From: Pasteurella sp049941595
GTDB lineage: Bacteria; Pseudomonadota; Gammaproteobacteria; Enterobacterales; Pasteurellaceae
Assembly: GCA_049941595.1 (NCBI GenBank)
Contig: JBNFNA010000006.1
Location: 24,111 to 88,110, forward strand
DNA length: 64,000 nt
Reading direction: 5' to 3'
Shown: positions 16,621-24,974 of the stretch, piece by piece
Numbering within the stretch: the first letter of the stretch is position 1
How the letters are laid out: every line of letters begins with the position of its first letter
Program-made: the position numbers and the translations under genes
Notes under the pieces: model-generated
Databases searched by the model: none
What the model was told of the DNA's origin: nothing
The model's input: the letters and a program-made list of their open reading frames with translations, nothing else

Positions 16621-17178
16621 ATGAAAAAAATTATTGCCTTAACAGCGGTATTAGCATTATCGGTAACAGCAATTAGTGAAGCAAAAGGTGGGCGTGGTGG
16701 TCGTTCAGTAAGCCCATCTCGCCCAGTGGCAACTAAGCCTGCACCAGTGAAACAAACACAACAGCAGCAACAAAATGCCCAACAACCTGATGCGACTTTT
16801 AACCAACAAGCAATTAATGCCGCAGCGGCAAAAGCACCAGCAGCGAACCAAGGAAATCGCTTAGCAAGCTTTGCAACTGGTGCGGCAGCAGGTTATTTAT
16901 TAAGTGAAGTGTTAACCCCAACAGAAGCACACGCACAAACGCCAGCACAAGCAGATGCAAGCAAAAATTTACAACCATTAACAGCACCAGCAGGTAGCCC
17001 AGTGGCAACAACATTCAAAGCATTTGATGCAAGCAATCCAGCACTTGTTGGAATGGCGGGTGAGCAAAGCTTATTCTGCTTAAATGGTGCACTTTATTTA
17101 GTGAACAAAAACAACAACCAAATCAGTGCAGTGACCGACAACCAAGCGAAACCAATTGCTTGTAGCGTAGCACAGTAA
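16621..17178 (+). CDS. Secreted Gln/Ala/Pro-rich protein of unknown function
   Basis: I do not recognise a characterised family. A signal peptide (MKKIIALTAVLALSVTAISEA, residues 1-21) is followed by a GGRGGRS basic stretch and a low-complexity Pro/Ala/Gln region with a run of Gln residues (about 44-55). A short hydrophobic segment with LASFATGAAAGYLLSEVL lies near 80-100. The C-terminal 60 residues look globular and hold two cysteines (SLFCLNG and IACSVAQ) that could pair outside the cytoplasm. It is divergent from greB and precedes tex, with its own terminator. A TATAAT at 16568-16573 may be its -10. The 5' leader contains ACACACAACAAGG, reminiscent of GcvB-type targets. Confidence 0.8.
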   Translation: MKKIIALTAVLALSVTAISEAKGGRGGRSVSPSRPVATKPAPVKQTQQQQQNAQQPDATFNQQAINAAAAKAPAANQGNRLASFATGAAAGYLLSEVLTPTEAHAQTPAQADASKNLQPLTAPAGSPVATTFKAFDASNPALVGMAGEQSLFCLNGALYLVNKNNNQISAVTDNQAKPIACSVAQ

Positions 17179-17186
17179 TTCCTTAT

Positions 17187-17209
17187 AAAAGCGGGCTTAG
17201 CTCGCTTTT
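17187..17209 (+). terminator. Terminator after the secreted Gln-rich protein gene
   Basis: A 10-base stem AAAAGCGGGC/GCTCGCTTTT with one mismatch and a 3-base loop (17187-17196 with 17200-17209), followed by a T-rich tract. It lies 35 bases before the tex start codon. Confidence 0.8.
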
Positions 17210-17243
17210 ATTGTCTTTATATTCTTCTCAGTTTTTAAAAATT

Positions 17244-19559
17244 ATGCTTAATCAACAAATTAGCCAAATTATTGCAACGGAACTTAGCGTTCAACCACAA
17301 CAAATTCTCGCCGCAATTCAACTTTTAGACGACGGTAACACCATTCCATTTATTGCACGTTACCGTAAAGAAGTCACTGGTGGCTTAGATGACACCCAAT
17401 TACGCCATTTTGAAACCCGTTTAATTTATTTGCGTGAGCTTGAAGATCGCCGTCAAACTATTTTAAAATCCATTGAAGAACAAGGCAAATTGACCGATGA
17501 GCTTTGCCGCCAAATTCAGCAAGTCCAAAGCAAAACCGAATTAGAAGATTTATATTTACCTTACAAACCAAAACGCCGCACCAAAGGACAAATTGCGATT
17601 GAAGCAGGGCTTGAGCCATTGGCGGATTTGCTTTGGAATAGCCCAGAAAATGATCCAGAAACCACCGCACTTTCTTTCGTAGACAGTGAAAAAGGCGTCG
17701 CTGACAGCAAAGCGGCATTAGACGGTGCAAGATACATTTTAATGGAGCGCTTTGCCGAAGATGCAACACTTTTAGCGCAAGTTCGCCGCTATTTACAACA
17801 AAATGCGGTATTAGTTTCAAAAGTTTTAGAAGGCAAAGAAGCTGAAGGCGCTAAATTCCAAGACTATTTTGATCATCAAGAACTCTTTAAAAATGTACCT
17901 TCACACCGCGCACTAGCAATGTTCCGCGGTCGTAATGAGGGTTTCTTACAGTTAAGTTTAAATGCCGATCCTGAACAAGAAGAAGGTGTGCGTCAAAGTT
18001 ACTGTGAAGAAATTATCCGCCAACATTTAGGTGTACGTTTTACAGGACAGCCCGCCGATAAATGGCGTGAACAAGTGATTGCTTGGACGTGGAAAATCAA
18101 AGTCGCATTGCATTTAGAAACAGAATTAATGGGCAGCTTACGCGAAAAAGCGGAAGAAGAAGCGATCGATGTTTTCGCCAGAAATTTAACCGCACTTTTA
18201 ATGGCTGCACCGGCGGGGGCGAAAAATACAATGGGCTTAGACCCGGGCTTGCGTACAGGCGTGAAAGTCGCTGTTGTGGATAACACAGGTAAATTACTGG
18301 CAACAGATACTGTTTACCCACACACAGGGCAAGCAGAGCGTGCCGCCCTTGCAATTTATCAGCTTGGTAAAAAACACAATGTGGAGCTGATTGCAATTGG
18401 TAACGGTACTGCCTCTCGTGAAACAGAACGCTTTGCCAAAGACATTATGAAGCAATTCACTGACTGGCAAGCACAAACAGTCGTGGTGAGCGAAGCGGGC
18501 GCATCGGTGTATTCTGCTTCCGAATTAGCCGCAACCGAATTTCCTGAGCTAGACGTGTCCTTGCGTGGAGCGGTATCCATTGCTCGCCGCTTGCAGGATC
18601 CCCTTGCCGAGTTGGTGAAAATTGAACCGAAAGCCATTGGCGTGGGACAATATCAACACGATGTGAACCAAAGCCAATTAGCCCGTAAATTAGATGCGGT
18701 GGTGGAAGACTGTGTGAATGCGGTAGGCGTGGATTTAAACACAGCGTCAGCCCCATTATTGGCTCGTGTCGCGGGAATGACCAAAACCCTTGCACAAAAT
18801 ATCGTGGCATATCGTGATGAAAACGGACGCTTCGACAGTCGTGAACAACTGAAAAAAGTGCCCCGTTTAGGTCCAAAAGCATTCGAACAATGTGCGGGAT
18901 TTATGCGTATTGCAGAAGGTAAAAACCCACTTGATGCGTCGGGCGTTCACCCAGAGGCTTATCCTGTGGTTGAGAAGATTTTGCAAGCGACCGAGCAATC
19001 AATCCAAGATTTAATGGGCAATGCAAGCGCCGTTCGTCAACTTGATGCGAAGAAATTCATTGATGAACAGTTTGGTTTGCCAACAGTGCAGGATATTTTC
19101 AAAGAGCTTGAAAAACCAGGTCGTGACCCACGAGGTGAATTTAAAACCGCTACCTTTATGGACGGCGTAGAAGACATCAACGACCTGAAAGCCGGTATGA
19201 TTTTAGAAGGCACCGTGACCAACGTAACCAACTTCGGGGCGTTTGTGGACATTGGCGTGCATCAAGACGGTTTAGTGCATATCTCGTCACTTTCTGACAA
19301 GTTCGTGGAAGATCCGCACCAAGTAGTGAAAACGGGCGACATCGTGAAAGTGAAAGTATTGGAAGTAGACGTACCTCGAAAACGCATCGCCTTAACAATG
19401 CGTTTAGATGAAAGTGCGGTCAAAAATTCAGAAAAAACTGACCGCACTTTATCGGCTAAATCACGTAGTAACCCTTCCACCAAAGGCCGTGAGCGCTCAT
19501 CTGGCAACAATGCAATGGGCAATGCTTTTGCTGACGCGTTGAAGAATTGGAAAAAATAG
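17244..19559 (+). CDS. tex: Tex family S1-domain transcription accessory protein (YhgF)
   Basis: Tex is a nucleic-acid-binding cytoplasmic protein of 771 residues, close to E. coli YhgF (773). Its order is: N-terminal helical Tex domain with the DGNTIPFIARYRKEVTGGLDD motif; a YqgF/RNase H-like domain around 320-450 (MGLDPGLRTGVKVAVVD); a helix-hairpin-helix region (VDLNTASAPLLARVAGM); and a C-terminal S1 domain (ILEGTVTNVTNFGAFVDIGVHQDGLVHIS). The tail is basic and low complexity. The ATG at 17244 (MLNQQISQII) is preferred to a TTG at 17211 that overlaps the upstream terminator. Two inverted uptake signals (19411-19421, 19440-19450) lie in frame near the 3' end. Confidence 0.95.
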   Translation: MLNQQISQIIATELSVQPQQILAAIQLLDDGNTIPFIARYRKEVTGGLDDTQLRHFETRLIYLRELEDRRQTILKSIEEQGKLTDELCRQIQQVQSKTELEDLYLPYKPKRRTKGQIAIEAGLEPLADLLWNSPENDPETTALSFVDSEKGVADSKAALDGARYILMERFAEDATLLAQVRRYLQQNAVLVSKVLEGKEAEGAKFQDYFDHQELFKNVPSHRALAMFRGRNEGFLQLSLNADPEQEEGVRQSYCEEIIRQHLGVRFTGQPADKWREQVIAWTWKIKVALHLETELMGSLREKAEEEAIDVFARNLTALLMAAPAGAKNTMGLDPGLRTGVKVAVVDNTGKLLATDTVYPHTGQAERAALAIYQLGKKHNVELIAIGNGTASRETERFAKDIMKQFTDWQAQTVVVSEAGASVYSASELAATEFPELDVSLRGAVSIARRLQDPLAELVKIEPKAIGVGQYQHDVNQSQLARKLDAVVEDCVNAVGVDLNTASAPLLARVAGMTKTLAQNIVAYRDENGRFDSREQLKKVPRLGPKAFEQCAGFMRIAEGKNPLDASGVHPEAYPVVEKILQATEQSIQDLMGNASAVRQLDAKKFIDEQFGLPTVQDIFKELEKPGRDPRGEFKTATFMDGVEDINDLKAGMILEGTVTNVTNFGAFVDIGVHQDGLVHISSLSDKFVEDPHQVVKTGDIVKVKVLEVDVPRKRIALTMRLDESAVKNSEKTDRTLSAKSRSNPSTKGRERSSGNNAMGNAFADALKNWKK
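19411..19450. repeat. Inverted pair of DNA uptake signals inside tex
   Basis: AAAGTGCGGTC at 19411-19421 and GACCGCACTTT at 19440-19450 form an 11-base perfect inverted repeat with an 18-base spacer, all within coding sequence. It encodes a low-complexity linker after the S1 domain. Such pairs usually sit after genes, as at adhE. Confidence 0.9.
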
Positions 19560-19591
19560 CTACAACCCCAAAAACCACAAGGAAAAATACT

Positions 19592-21139
19592 ATGACCAGT
19601 GCACAACAACGAGCAGAACTTCAACGTCGAATTTGGCAAATCGCTAACGATGTTCGAGGCTCTGTGGACGGTTGGGATTTTAAACAATATGTGTTAGGTA
19701 CCTTATTCTATCGTTTCATTAGTGAAAACTTCACTAACTACATTGAAGGTGGCGACCCAAACGCCAATTATGCCAATTATACTGATGCGGAAATTGATGC
19801 ATTAGGGATCAAAGACGATGCCATTAAAACCAAAGGCTATTTTATTTATCCAAGCCAACTGTTTAAAAATGTGGTGAAAACCGCACATCGCAATGATCAT
19901 CTTAACACCGATTTAGCCACCATTTTCTCTAGTATTGAAAGCTCCGCAACGGGCTACCCTTCTGAATCAGATATCAAAGGGTTATTTGCCGATTTTGATA
20001 CCACCAGCAATCGCTTAGGCAATACAGTCAATGATAAAAATAAACGTTTGGTCGCAGTATTAAAAGGTGTTGATGAACTCAATTTTGGAGAATTTGAACA
20101 CAATCATATTGACCTATTTGGCGATGCCTATGAGTTTTTAATCTCCAATTATGCCGCCAATGCAGGCAAATCAGGCGGTGAGTTTTTCACGCCACAAAAT
20201 GTCTCAAAGCTGATCGCAAAATTAGCCCTACACGGACAAAAAACCGTCAATAAAATTTACGATCCTGCTTGTGGTTCAGGGTCGTTATTATTGCAAGCGA
20301 AAAAACAATTTGATGATCACATTATTGAAGAAGGCTTTTTCGGACAAGAAATTAACCACACCACCTACAACCTTGCTCGTATGAATATGTTTTTACACAA
20401 CATTAACTACGACAAATTCCATATTGAATTAGGTGATACCTTAATTGATCCTAAACTGAAAGATGATAAGCCGTTTGATGCCATTGTCTCTAATCCACCT
20501 TATTCAGTGAAATGGATTGGTAGCGATGACCCGACGTTGATTAATGATGACCGATTCGCCCCCGCCAGTGTACTTGCCCCGAAATCGAAAGCCGATTTTG
20601 CCTTTATACTGCACGCCTTGAGCTATCTTTCTGCTCGTGGGCGAGCGGCAATTGTCACCTTCCCTGGGATTTTCTATCGTGGTGGTGCCGAGCAGAAAAT
20701 TCGCCAATATCTGGTTGACAACAACTTTGTAGAAACCGTGATTTCCCTTGCCCCAAACCTGTTTTACGGCACCTCTATTGCGGTGAATATTTTGGTGCTC
20801 GCCAAACACAAAACCGATACTAAAATCCAGTTTATTGATGCGAGCAGTTTCTTTAAAAAAGAAACCAACAATAACATCCTCACCGAAGAGCATATTACTG
20901 ACATTGTTACACTGTTTGCGGATAAAGCAGACGTACCGCATATCGCACAATCTATTGATTATGAAAAAATCAAAGCCAATGATTACAACCTCGCTGTGAG
21001 TTCTTACGTGGAAGCCAAAGACACCCGAGAAGTGATTGATATTGGGGTATTAAATCAAGAAATCCGAGAAACCGTGATAAAAATCGACCGCTTGCGTGCC
21101 GAAATTGAAGAAATTGTGGCAGAGATTGAGGGGAACTAA
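19592..21139 (+). CDS. hsdM: Type IC restriction-modification methyltransferase subunit HsdM
   Basis: HsdM is the N6-adenine methyltransferase subunit of a type I R-M enzyme; with HsdS it methylates the target and with HsdR it cuts unmethylated DNA. It is 515 residues long and strongly resembles EcoR124I HsdM, as in the N-terminal RIWQIANDVRGSVDGWDFKQ. The AdoMet motif I DPACGSGS is at residues 224-231 and the catalytic NPPY at 301-304. The C-terminal helical region (TREVIDIGVLNQEIRETVIKI) assembles with HsdS. ATG 19592 follows AAGGAAAA and fits the family start. It begins 32 bases after tex with no terminator between, so read-through from tex is possible. Confidence 0.97.
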   Translation: MTSAQQRAELQRRIWQIANDVRGSVDGWDFKQYVLGTLFYRFISENFTNYIEGGDPNANYANYTDAEIDALGIKDDAIKTKGYFIYPSQLFKNVVKTAHRNDHLNTDLATIFSSIESSATGYPSESDIKGLFADFDTTSNRLGNTVNDKNKRLVAVLKGVDELNFGEFEHNHIDLFGDAYEFLISNYAANAGKSGGEFFTPQNVSKLIAKLALHGQKTVNKIYDPACGSGSLLLQAKKQFDDHIIEEGFFGQEINHTTYNLARMNMFLHNINYDKFHIELGDTLIDPKLKDDKPFDAIVSNPPYSVKWIGSDDPTLINDDRFAPASVLAPKSKADFAFILHALSYLSARGRAAIVTFPGIFYRGGAEQKIRQYLVDNNFVETVISLAPNLFYGTSIAVNILVLAKHKTDTKIQFIDASSFFKKETNNNILTEEHITDIVTLFADKADVPHIAQSIDYEKIKANDYNLAVSSYVEAKDTREVIDIGVLNQEIRETVIKIDRLRAEIEEIVAEIEGN

Positions 21140-21141
21140 AG

Positions 21142-22731
21142 GTGAATGATAAGTTACCTGTGAATATCAATGATTTGATTAAAAAACGTGTTATTGAAGA
21201 TGAACGTATCGAATTTAAAGCTAGCTGGAATCCAGAGTCGATTATTCATACACTTTGTGCCTTTGCTAATGACTTCCATAACCTAGGTGGAGGTTATTTA
21301 ATTGTTGGTATTGAAGAAATAAATGGCATTCCTCAATTACCCCCAAAAGGGCTAGAAATAGAACAAATTGATAAAATTCGTAAAGATTTATTACAACTCG
21401 AAAAAAGTGCCATTGTTCCTGCATTTCATACACTCACTGCCACTTATGAAATTCAAGGTAAATTAATTTTAGTGCTTTGGGCTGTTGGGGGCGAAATGCG
21501 ACCTTATAAAGCCAAAAAATCCTTGTCAGAAAAAAAGAGTGAAAACTGGGCTTACTATATTCGTCAACACGCTAGCACCATTGAGGCAAAAGGGGAAATA
21601 GAGCAAGAACTTTTATCCTTAGCAAACAAAATTCCTTTTGATGATCGCCTGTGTTTATCCGCCAAATTAGATGATTTGCAACCTTACTTAATCCAAAGTT
21701 TCTTAAAAGAAATTAAAAGTGATTTAGCCTCACTTGCACCGAAATTATCGTTGGAAGAACTCGCACAGCGGATGAATATAGTTGGCGGTGCATCAGAAGC
21801 CTTATTCCCGAAAAATGTTGGGTTACTGTTCTTTAATGAACAACCAGAACGCTTTTTCCCCGCCACTCAAATTGATGTAGTGTATTTTCCAAAGGGAGCT
21901 GGAGGCGGAGAGATTGAAGAAAAAATTTTCAAAGGTCCATTAGGTAGAATTACGCAAGATGCCTTGCAATATATTAAAAGCCATTATTTACAGGAAAAAG
22001 TGATCAAAATCCCCAACCAAGCCAAAGCAAAACGCTTTTGGAATTATCCTTTTTTAGCTATTGAAGAAGCCTTAGTGAATGCGGTTTATCACCGCTCTTA
22101 TGAAATCCGTGAGCCGATTGAAGTAAGAATAGATGACCAATTCATTGATATTCTCAGCTATCCGGGGCCTGATCGTTCCATTAGGCTTAATGAATTACAA
22201 GAAGGACGTGCGGTGAGTCGTCGCTATCGTAACCGTCGAATTGGGGAATTTTTAAAAGACTTAGAATTGACGGAAGGTCGCTCAACAGGCATTCCAACCA
22301 TTATTAAGGCAATGGCTGAAAATGGCTCGCCAACGGCTATTTTTGAAAGCAATGAGGAGCGTAGCTATTTTCTTATTCGCTTACCTATTCACCCTGAAAT
22401 GACGAGTACTGATCTAGCTACCGACCTAGCTACCGACCTAGCTACCGACCTAGCTACCGACCTAGCTACCGACCGAGTTGATAATTTGGCGGTTCGGCTA
22501 TTGATCGTATTAGCCAATAATGAAAAAGGCATTTCACAGTTAATGGAGGCACTGAATATTCAGCATAAACGCCATTTTCGAACCGCTTATATCCTCCCTG
22601 CGATGGAAAATGGGTGGGTTGAAATGACATTACCAGACAAGCCAACTAGCCCTAATCAACAATATCGAATGACCGAAAAGGGGAAACAGGTGTTAGCGAA
22701 TATCAAAAATCACGTGGCAACCTTGAATTGA
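21142..22731 (+). CDS. AlbA_2 (Schlafen-like) / GHKL-type ATPase protein with LATD repeats
   Basis: A 529-residue protein of the AlbA_2 plus HATPase_c_4 family, often listed as a putative transcriptional regulator. Residues about 20-60 hold the AlbA_2 signature (RIEFKASW...CAFANDFHNLGGGYLIVGIEE). Residues about 310-410 carry the ATP-binding part (AIEEALVNAVYHRSYEIREPIEVRIDD, then RRYRNRRIGEFLKDLELTEGRSTGI). A TD(LATD)5 repeat spans about 423-444, and a winged-helix-like C-terminus follows. Its role is unknown; relatives are often embedded in type I R-M loci. The start is GTG at 21142, just after the hsdM stop, with GAGGGG upstream. No uptake signal was seen. Confidence 0.85.
   Translation: MNDKLPVNINDLIKKRVIEDERIEFKASWNPESIIHTLCAFANDFHNLGGGYLIVGIEEINGIPQLPPKGLEIEQIDKIRKDLLQLEKSAIVPAFHTLTATYEIQGKLILVLWAVGGEMRPYKAKKSLSEKKSENWAYYIRQHASTIEAKGEIEQELLSLANKIPFDDRLCLSAKLDDLQPYLIQSFLKEIKSDLASLAPKLSLEELAQRMNIVGGASEALFPKNVGLLFFNEQPERFFPATQIDVVYFPKGAGGGEIEEKIFKGPLGRITQDALQYIKSHYLQEKVIKIPNQAKAKRFWNYPFLAIEEALVNAVYHRSYEIREPIEVRIDDQFIDILSYPGPDRSIRLNELQEGRAVSRRYRNRRIGEFLKDLELTEGRSTGIPTIIKAMAENGSPTAIFESNEERSYFLIRLPIHPEMTSTDLATDLATDLATDLATDLATDRVDNLAVRLLIVLANNEKGISQLMEALNIQHKRHFRTAYILPAMENGWVEMTLPDKPTSPNQQYRMTEKGKQVLANIKNHVATLN
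22414..22473 (+). repeat. Five perfect 12-bp tandem repeats within the AlbA_2 ATPase gene
   Basis: The unit CTAGCTACCGAC is present five times without a change and encodes Leu-Ala-Thr-Asp each time. The unit length is a multiple of three, so slippage changes protein length, not frame. CTAG is generally scarce in proteobacterial DNA, which makes the block stand out. Confidence 0.97.
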
Positions 22732-22753
22732 TGAGATGAGGAAAAGATAAGAA

Positions 22754-23854
22754 ATGACGAAAATAAATATTCTGCAAATGATTGAACAAAGTCAGGTGAA
22801 ATGGAAGACGTTGGGTGCCATTCTTATTCGAACCAAAGGTACAAAAATTACCGCTGGGAAAATGAAAGAACTACATAAAGACAATGGGGAAATTAAAATA
22901 TTTGCAGGTGGAAAAACATTTGCCTTAGTAAATGCTGAAGATATACCAATGTCAGATGTTAATCATAATCCCTCAATTATTGTCAAATCTAGAGGAATAA
23001 TTGAATTTGAATATTATGACAAGCCGTTTTCTCACAAAAATGAAATGTGGTCTTATTATTCAAATAATGACGAGATTAATATCAAGTTCATTTATTATTT
23101 CCTTAAGCAAAATGAACAGCACTTTCAACAAATTGGCTCAAAAATGCAAATGCCACAAATTGCAACGCCAGATACAGATAAATTTTTAGTTCCAATCCCC
23201 CCAATTTCCCTACAACAAGAAATTGTCCGAATTTTAGATGCACTTACCGCGGTTACCAGCGAGCTTACCAGCGAGCTTAAACTCCGCCAAAAACAATATC
23301 AATACTATCGTGATCATTTATTAAGTTTTGGTGATGATGTGGAGTGGAAGAGTTTGGGGGAGGTTTGCCACAATATTTTTTCTGGAAAGAATAAAGATAG
23401 ATGTATTGATGGAGCTTATCCAATTTATGGTTCAACAGGAATTATTGGAAGAACCAATAATTTTATGTTTGAAGAAGATAGAATTTTAGTTGCGAGAGTT
23501 GGTGCGAATGCAGGATTTGTTCATATAGCAATGGGTAAATATGATGTTTCAGATAACACTCTGATTGTTGAGAATATGGATAGTATTTCTATGAAATATT
23601 TATATTATTATCTGAAACATATGAATTTAAATCAATTTGCAAAAGGAGCAGGGCAACCACTGATTACAGGAGGGCAATTAAAGGCTTTAAAAATCCCCAT
23701 TCCACCCTTTGCAGAACAACAACGAATTGTCGAAATCTTGGACAAATTCGATCGCTTGACCCATTCCCTTAGTGAAGGTTTACCAAAAGAAATTGAACTT
23801 CGCCGTAAGCAATGTGAATATTATCGGGAGAAGTTGTTGAATTTTCCGAAATAA
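22754..23854 (+). CDS. hsdS: Type IC specificity subunit HsdS
   Basis: HsdS is the DNA-recognition subunit of the type I enzyme. It is 366 residues long, with target recognition domain 1 in about residues 1-150 and central conserved helices (IPPISLQQEIVRILDALTAV, then LKLRQKQYQYYRDHLLSF). Recognition domain 2 lies at about 195-320, followed by a second conserved helix set (PPFAEQQRIVEILDKFDRL...ELRRKQCEYYREKLLNF). The central spacer holds the tetrapeptide TSEL twice (residues 168-175), the position where EcoR124I/II carry two or three TAEL units. The recognition sequence cannot be read from the protein. It is AT-rich with no uptake signal seen. Confidence 0.95.
   Translation: MTKINILQMIEQSQVKWKTLGAILIRTKGTKITAGKMKELHKDNGEIKIFAGGKTFALVNAEDIPMSDVNHNPSIIVKSRGIIEFEYYDKPFSHKNEMWSYYSNNDEINIKFIYYFLKQNEQHFQQIGSKMQMPQIATPDTDKFLVPIPPISLQQEIVRILDALTAVTSELTSELKLRQKQYQYYRDHLLSFGDDVEWKSLGEVCHNIFSGKNKDRCIDGAYPIYGSTGIIGRTNNFMFEEDRILVARVGANAGFVHIAMGKYDVSDNTLIVENMDSISMKYLYYYLKHMNLNQFAKGAGQPLITGGQLKALKIPIPPFAEQQRIVEILDKFDRLTHSLSEGLPKEIELRRKQCEYYREKLLNFPK
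23255..23278 (+). repeat. Two 12-bp tandem repeats in the hsdS spacer
   Basis: ACCAGCGAGCTT occurs twice in direct succession and encodes Thr-Ser-Glu-Leu twice. It matches in position and length the TAEL repeats of EcoR124I (two copies) and EcoR124II (three), which set the spacing of the bipartite target. Confidence 0.95.
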
Positions 23855-23855
23855 C

Positions 23856-23922
23856 GTAGGATGGGCTAAAGCCCATCATTTTAACCGTCGATATTGTTTT
23901 GATGGGCTGAAGCCCATCCTAC
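23856..23922. repeat. REP-like inverted pair between hsdS and rhuM
   Basis: Two 22-base elements face each other: one begins GTAGGATGGGCT and reads into AAGCCCATC (23856-23877), and its near-perfect inverted copy is at 23901-23922. Each is itself a palindrome (GATGGGCT/AGCCCATC), so the unit can form two small hairpins or one long one. This is the layout of paired REP elements. No REP-associated transposase is in the window. Confidence 0.85.
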
Positions 23923-23957
23923 AAAATGAAACAAGTTAGAGGAAACAGGAAGTTAAA

Positions 23958-24974
23958 ATGACAGACTTGATTATTTATAACACCGATGATGGCAGATCAA
24001 ATGTTGCCTTACTTGTTGCTGATAATGAAGCGTGGCTGACCCAAAATCAGCTTGCTGAACTTTTTGACACCTCTGTTCAAAATATCGCCTTACATATCAA
24101 AAATATATTACAAGACAATGAATTAGATGAAAATTCAGTTATCAAGGATTACTTGATAACTGCCCAAGATGGTAAAAATTATCAGGTTAAACATTATTCA
24201 TTAGATATGATTTTAGCGGTGGGATTTCGAGTGCGGAGTCCTCGTGGGGTGCAATTTCGTAGATGGGCAAATCACACTCTACAAACCTATTTAGACAAAG
24301 GCTTTTTAATTGATAGCGAGCGATTGAAAAATCCACAAGGGCGGTTTGATTATTTCGATGAGCTACTCGAGCAAATTCGAGAAATTCGAGCCAGTGAAAT
24401 GCGGTTTTATCAAAAAGTGCGGGAATTATTTAGCTTATCCAGCGATTATGATAAAAGCGATAAAGCGACTCAAATGTTTTTTGCTGAAACACAAAATAAA
24501 CTGATTTATGCCATTACTCAGAAAACGGCAGCAGAGTTAATTTTAGCACGTGCAAATGCCACGCTACCCAATATGGGATTGACCGCTTGGAAAGGAAAAG
24601 TGGTGCGTAAAGGTGATGTGATTATTGCAAAAAATTATCTGAATAATGATGAATTAGATTCATTAAACCGTTTAGTCATGATCTTTTTAGAAAGTGCCGA
24701 ATTGCGAGTTAAAAAACAAAAAGATTTAACGCTCAGTTTTTGGCGAAACAATGTCGATAATCTATTAGAATTTAATGGTTTTCCTGTTTTAGAGAATAAA
24801 GGTGAACGATCAAGCGAACAAATGAAATTATTTGTTCATCAGCAATATGAACAGTTTGATTATGCACGAAAACAACTCAAACAAAGCCTTGCGGATGCTG
24901 AGGATTTGAGGGAGTTGGAAGATTTGGAAATTGGTCTAAAAATAACTCATAAAAGTTCTAAAGGAGAAGGTTAG
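23958..24974 (+). CDS. rhuM: RhuM family protein
   Basis: A 338-residue protein of the RhuM family, first named from Salmonella pathogenicity island 3; the biochemical role is unknown. The N-terminal helix-turn-helix-like region (WLTQNQLAELFDTSVQNIALHIKNIL, about 27-52) is typical, followed by VKHYSLDMILAVGFRVRSPRGVQFRRWA, which is strongly conserved. The C-terminal half is helical and charged. Relatives are commonly found beside type I hsd genes. It lies between hsdS and the SMC-like ATPase; its stop codon is directly followed by the ATG of that gene. The start has AGGAAACAGGAAG upstream. Confidence 0.9.
   Translation: MTDLIIYNTDDGRSNVALLVADNEAWLTQNQLAELFDTSVQNIALHIKNILQDNELDENSVIKDYLITAQDGKNYQVKHYSLDMILAVGFRVRSPRGVQFRRWANHTLQTYLDKGFLIDSERLKNPQGRFDYFDELLEQIREIRASEMRFYQKVRELFSLSSDYDKSDKATQMFFAETQNKLIYAITQKTAAELILARANATLPNMGLTAWKGKVVRKGDVIIAKNYLNNDELDSLNRLVMIFLESAELRVKKQKDLTLSFWRNNVDNLLEFNGFPVLENKGERSSEQMKLFVHQQYEQFDYARKQLKQSLADAEDLRELEDLEIGLKITHKSSKGEG

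Noticed and set aside
22414..22473. CRISPR-like or frame-shifting contingency repeat
   Set aside because: Units are contiguous without spacers and 12 bases long, so they neither form a CRISPR array nor change the frame.
23856..23922. Insertion sequence ends or attachment site
   Set aside because: Only 67 bases with nested palindromes, no transposase and no flanking direct repeats; a REP-type pair explains it better.
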